In this document: positions 61,032-64,000 of the stretch, piece by piece | Position numbering within the stretch: position 1 is the first letter of the stretch | Layout: each line of letters begins with the position of its first letter | Assembly (NCBI RefSeq): GCF_021532625.1 | Contig: NZ_JAKGAR010000003.1 | Span: 1-64,000, forward strand | Source: Octadecabacter algicola | GTDB taxonomy: Bacteria > Pseudomonadota > Alphaproteobacteria > Rhodobacterales > Rhodobacteraceae | Reading direction: 5' to 3' | Length of the DNA stretch: 64,000 nt | Notes under the pieces: model-generated | What the model saw: only the letters and a program-made list of their open reading frames with translations | Databases searched by the model: none | Told to the model about the DNA's origin: nothing | Translations under genes and position numbers: made by a program

Positions 61032-61578
61032 TTTAACGCCAACGCCCGCGCTCGGCGCGGCAACACAAACCATTGGCACCGTAACCGTCGCAGAAAATAC
61101 TGGCGTCGCGCTGGCCTCTGTCGCTGCACGTACCGGCGGCGAGAATACTTGCACCAAAGTTCTCAAAGCTGTTCTTGGCGCAGTTCCAGATGTCGGAAGA
61201 ACCGTTCTGCATGATCCTGAAGCAGGGTTTTGGATGGGGCCGGATCAGTGGATGATTGGGGCGCCTATGGACACCCACGAAGACATTGCCGACCAACTCA
61301 AGGCCAAGCTCGGCGATGCGGCCTCTGTGACCGAACAATCGGGCGCTTGGGTCGCATTTGATGTGACTGGCGAGCGAATGCCAGACATGTGCGAAATCCT
61401 GTGCAACATTCCGATCCGCAAAATGGTCGCCGGTGATGTGCGTCGCACAATGATCCACCAGCTGGGTTGTTTCGTCATTCGCCGCGCAGCCTACGATCAC
61501 ATCCGCATACTTGGCCCACGTGCGTCTGCTAAAAGCCTACATCATGCGTTAATCACCGCTGCGACCTCGGTAGCGTAA
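61024..61578 (+). CDS. soxG: Sarcosine oxidase gamma subunit
   Basis: GcvT-like small subunit (184 aa) with WMGPDQWMIGAPM and VTEQSGAWVAFDVTGERMPDMCEILCNI, typical of SoxG. GTG at 61024, with GGGGAG 7 bp upstream, is preferred over an in-frame ATG at 60967 that would lie inside soxA. Last gene of soxBDAG; no terminator is visible. Confidence 0.92.
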   Translation: MHDLTPTPALGAATQTIGTVTVAENTGVALASVAARTGGENTCTKVLKAVLGAVPDVGRTVLHDPEAGFWMGPDQWMIGAPMDTHEDIADQLKAKLGDAASVTEQSGAWVAFDVTGERMPDMCEILCNIPIRKMVAGDVRRTMIHQLGCFVIRRAAYDHIRILGPRASAKSLHHALITAATSVA

Positions 61579-61660
61579 CCCGCGTTAACCTCTCAAGCCT
61601 TGACCGTCCTAACGAAAGCCTTAGAAACGTAAGATATTTCATAAAGTGAAGACCAGTTCC

Positions 61661-62290
61661 ATGGCCGCAGCCCCTTTGTCCCAAGACCCCCACCTCGTCC
61701 GCGAGACTCGCGAAAAAGTTCTCGAGGTTGCAATCGGTCGAGAGGTCCGCGCCCATCGCCGCAAGCAGAACATCACTGTGGCCGACCTTTCCGAGACCAC
61801 TGGCCTTTCAATTGGGATGCTGTCCAAGATCGAAAACGGAAACACCTCTCCGTCTTTGACCACATTGCAGACCTTGGCGAACGCTCTGTCTGTGCCGATC
61901 ACATCGTTTTTTCGTGGCTTTGAAGAAGGGCGTACGGCGGTTCATACCAAAGCTGGCGAAGGCGTTGAACTCGAACGCGAAGGTACCCGCGCCAACCATC
62001 AGTACAACCTTTTGGGTCACATCGGATCAAATGCCAGTGGCGTGATCGTAGAACCCTACATGATTACACTCAGCGAAAAATCCGACGTCTTTCCTGCGTT
62101 CCAGCACGGCGGGATCGAAACGATTTATATGCTCGAAGGCGAGGTCGATTACCGCCATGGGGATCAGATATACCCGCTTAAGCCAGGCGATACCCTGTTC
62201 TTTGACGCCGACGCGCCCCACGGCCCCGAAGAGCTCGTGAAGCTACCGTCGCGCTATCTGTCGATCATCAGTTACCCTCAGAAGACCTAA
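61661..62290 (+). CDS. HTH-cupin transcriptional regulator
   Basis: XRE-type regulator (about 209 aa). The N-terminal helix-turn-helix has VRAHRRKQNITVADLSETTGLSIGMLSKIENGNTSPSLTTLQTLANAL. The C-terminal cupin sensor has FPAFQHGGIETIYMLEGEVDYRHGDQIYPLKPGDTLFFDADAPHGPEEL. GTG at 61646 is an alternative start. It likely controls the sox operon or the DUF3445 genes; the effector may be an N-methylated compound. Its stop overlaps the convergent DUF3445 stop by 4 bp. Confidence 0.88.
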   Translation: MAAAPLSQDPHLVRETREKVLEVAIGREVRAHRRKQNITVADLSETTGLSIGMLSKIENGNTSPSLTTLQTLANALSVPITSFFRGFEEGRTAVHTKAGEGVELEREGTRANHQYNLLGHIGSNASGVIVEPYMITLSEKSDVFPAFQHGGIETIYMLEGEVDYRHGDQIYPLKPGDTLFFDADAPHGPEELVKLPSRYLSIISYPQKT

Positions 62291-63354
62291 GTTTTAAGCG
62301 GCGGCTCTGTTTCTGGCTCGGGGAAAATACCGGGGCTCGTGGGCAACCCGTCATCGAACTTCGACAGGTAATCCAGCATCATCGGGCGGTTGTCGATAAA
62401 GCCTTTGTAGGTCGCCAATTCATCAGGCAGATCGCGAATGACTCGATGCAAACGGCGCCCCCATTTCGGCATCGTCGTCAGGTCCTGAAAACTGCACAGA
62501 TAACAGCGGATCGGAAATGCCAAAGCATTGGATCGCGGCAAGCGGAAAAAAGTCTGCAGTTCAACCCGTAGATGTTGTTTCGCGCCGATGTTTTCCGGTG
62601 TCAACGTTGTCTTCTGGATGCCCCATTTGTGGTAGTTTTCCGGAGAGGTATCGAGTAGCGGGTTCACTGTCATCGTCCAGTTCAACCGACGCCCCGGTGA
62701 CCCCTGCGGAATGTTGATGAGGTACTTCAACGCGCGTTTGAAAATCCCCATTTCGTTGGCTTTTGGCACAGGCGCATGCCATTCAAAAAAGTTCATTCCG
62801 ATGTCAAAATCCAGCGACCAGTCAGCCTGCGTCGTGATCATGCCAGCGTCCATCCATAGGTTTTCTTCACGCTGATCCAGTAAGGCAAAGTCACCTTGTG
62901 TCTGGCGCGTGATATATTCCATAGGGCCGTAAGGCAGCGTAGTGTCATCCAAAAAGGTAAAGGGATCATCAATGCCGAGAGGTTTATTCACCCAGCGCCA
63001 TTGATTGCCGTCGCGATGAAGTTCGAACAAGTCGGGGTAATCTTCGGATTTGGAAACCATGATCAGTTCGAGCAGATCCCACCCCGCCAAGGTCATATGC
63101 GGCAAGGATTGGCAGCGTAGAGGATCATCCGCCAAAACCTTGGCACGGTCCTGCATCTCTGACACATAGTGTTCATCCACATCGAACCGTTTTTCATAGA
63201 CAGACCCATCCGGCCCGCCCTGATGTTGTTCGGCATTCATTGAGTACATGTAGCTGTCTTCGTGGAACGGAAACGGGAACCGTTTGATCGCCCATTCGGA
63301 GTTATGGAATGAATAATCATCACGAAAGGTTTCGTTGTTGAACTGGATACTCAT
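62287..63354 (-). CDS. DUF3445 heme-dependent oxidative N-demethylase-like protein
   Basis: DUF3445 protein (355 aa) of the family that includes heme-dependent oxidative N-demethylase (HODM) and the dimethylamine monooxygenase large component. Features: HEDSYMYSMNAEQHQGGPDGSVYEKRFDVDEHYVSEM, TLAGWDLLELIMVSKSEDYPDLF and LRVELQTFFRLPRSNALAFPIRCYL. The reductase gene ends where this one starts (4-bp overlap). Acts probably on a secondary or tertiary methylamine; substrate is inferred. Confidence 0.85.
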   Translation of the reverse strand: MSIQFNNETFRDDYSFHNSEWAIKRFPFPFHEDSYMYSMNAEQHQGGPDGSVYEKRFDVDEHYVSEMQDRAKVLADDPLRCQSLPHMTLAGWDLLELIMVSKSEDYPDLFELHRDGNQWRWVNKPLGIDDPFTFLDDTTLPYGPMEYITRQTQGDFALLDQREENLWMDAGMITTQADWSLDFDIGMNFFEWHAPVPKANEMGIFKRALKYLINIPQGSPGRRLNWTMTVNPLLDTSPENYHKWGIQKTTLTPENIGAKQHLRVELQTFFRLPRSNALAFPIRCYLCSFQDLTTMPKWGRRLHRVIRDLPDELATYKGFIDNRPMMLDYLSKFDDGLPTSPGIFPEPETEPPLKT

Positions 63355-64000
63355 CGGTCAATCTCCAACAATTCGCCGACAAAGCGGCTGACACAGGGCA
63401 TGATTTTCTTACCGCTGGCGTGTTCTTCTTCTTCAAGCCAGTGATCGCAGTGAATGAGTTCGCCCGCACCGCTAACGACATCGGTTTCGCACTGCCCACA
63501 CGCCCCGCCACGACACAGGAACGGCGCGTCCACGCCTTCGCGTTCCAGCGCTTCAAGCAGGCTCTCATGCTCGCCCACGGTGATCGTCTTGTCCGACTTG
63601 CACAGGCGGACCTCAAACGGGGCACCGGCGGCTGGGGCGAGGAATTCTTCGGAGTGAACGTTGCTGTCTGGCCAGCCAAGGCCGATCGCTGTGTCACGAA
63701 CACCGTCGATCAAACGCTCGGGTCCGCAGGCATAAGCCTGGGTGCCAAGGGGCTGCCCATCCAATACATCGGCAAGCGGAATGCGTTCATTCGCGCTGCT
63801 GTAATATACATGCACTTTGGTTGGAAACTTGGCCAAAAGGACATCCGCATATGCCGCGTTTTCCGGAGTGCGGGACGCGTAGTGCAGCTCCCAATTTCCG
63901 TTGGTCAATTCAAGTTGACCAATCATCGCCAGAAACGGTGTGATGCCGATACCGCCCGCAAAGAAGATGTGTTTCTTGGCGCGAAGATCGAGGCTAAACA
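63351..64000 (-). CDS. PDR-type oxidoreductase (FMN/NAD-binding plus 2Fe-2S), partial at window end
   Basis: Electron-transfer subunit for the DUF3445 enzyme. Continuous reading to the window edge gives a nucleotide-binding FAGGIGITPFLAM and YACGPERLI. The C-terminal plant-type 2Fe-2S domain has CRGGACGQCETDVVSG, with a final Cys in KIMPCVSR. The N-terminal flavin-binding part is outside the window. The domain order matches phthalate dioxygenase reductase and the dimethylamine monooxygenase reductase subunit. Coupled to the DUF3445 gene. Confidence 0.88.
   Translation of the reverse strand, partial: FSLDLRAKKHIFFAGGIGITPFLAMIGQLELTNGNWELHYASRTPENAAYADVLLAKFPTKVHVYYSSANERIPLADVLDGQPLGTQAYACGPERLIDGVRDTAIGLGWPDSNVHSEEFLAPAAGAPFEVRLCKSDKTITVGEHESLLEALEREGVDAPFLCRGGACGQCETDVVSGAGELIHCDHWLEEEEHASGKKIMPCVSRFVGELLEIDR

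Noticed and set aside
63901-63922. Inverted repeat TTGGTCAA-N6-TTGACCAA resembling the RutR/GntR half-sites
   Set aside because: It lies inside the reductase coding sequence, far from any gene start, and the spacing differs from the operators, so it is treated as coincidence.

Overview
The window looks like a chromosomal segment of a marine alphaproteobacterium, most likely a Rhodobacteraceae/Roseobacter-group member. The reasons are the gene families (tauABC, fused mnhAB, reductive pyrimidine catabolism with hydantoinase, imuA-imuB-dnaE2, heterotetrameric sarcosine oxidase, a DUF3445 demethylase, TTT/TRAP-type solute-binding proteins), an alphaproteobacterial GAAC-N7-GAAC LexA box, moderate GC, and dense operons with many 4-bp ATGA overlaps. 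No rRNA, tRNA, insertion sequence, prophage or CRISPR array was seen.

Layout. 1-1.5 kb: the 3' part of a zinc-binding protein ZnuA with a repeat-encoded His/Asp loop, then a YghU-type glutathione transferase. 1.6-7.6 kb: a six-gene Na+(K+)/H+ antiporter operon (mnhAB fusion, C, D, E, F, G). 7.7-9.8 kb: a methylthioribose-1-phosphate isomerase and class II aldolase pair typical of the DHAP shunt for methylthioadenosine salvage, with a DUF1330 gene. 9.9-20.7 kb: reductive pyrimidine catabolism: preTA, a RutR-like regulator with a clear RutR-type operator, beta-ureidopropionase, dihydropyrimidinase, an ABC importer and two uncharacterised small proteins, closed by a strong terminator. 20.7-25.4 kb: a WYL-domain regulator, a small VOC protein and a tauABC-type taurine importer with an unusually large permease. 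25.7-27.9 kb: DEAD-box RNA helicase. 28.0-33.5 kb: SOS-inducible imuA-imuB-dnaE2 mutasome operon under a LexA box. 33.5-35.0 kb: pabB and a Dabb protein.

35-54 kb is an accessory catabolic region: a SmoS-like SDR, an AhpD-like protein, a zinc alcohol dehydrogenase, a DapA-family aldolase/dehydratase, two cupins, a 3-hydroxyisobutyrate-dehydrogenase-like enzyme, two Gfo/Idh/MocA oxidoreductases, an Ldh-family dehydrogenase and a GntR/FCD regulator. Repeated TTGGTYAACCA-type dyads suggest that several of these form one regulon for an unidentified carboxylate or sugar acid. Next is a six-gene operon combining OsmC, an AEC carrier, a DctP-like protein without a signal peptide, and a TctBAC tripartite transporter.

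51-56 kb holds what I consider the most novel candidate: a LysR regulator, an alpha/beta hydrolase, a beta-keto acid cleavage enzyme (BKACE, DUF849), a luciferase-like monooxygenase and a flavin reductase with a MarR-like C-terminal domain. The three promoter regions of this set share an ATC-N9-GAT dyad with an A-rich core, suggesting a LysR-controlled oxidative degradation pathway ending in beta-keto acid cleavage. 56.5-64 kb: a soxBDAG-type sarcosine oxidase operon whose delta subunit lacks the usual zinc-ligand cysteines, an HTH-cupin regulator, and a DUF3445 heme demethylase with its FMN/2Fe-2S reductase running off the end, which points to methylated-amine use.
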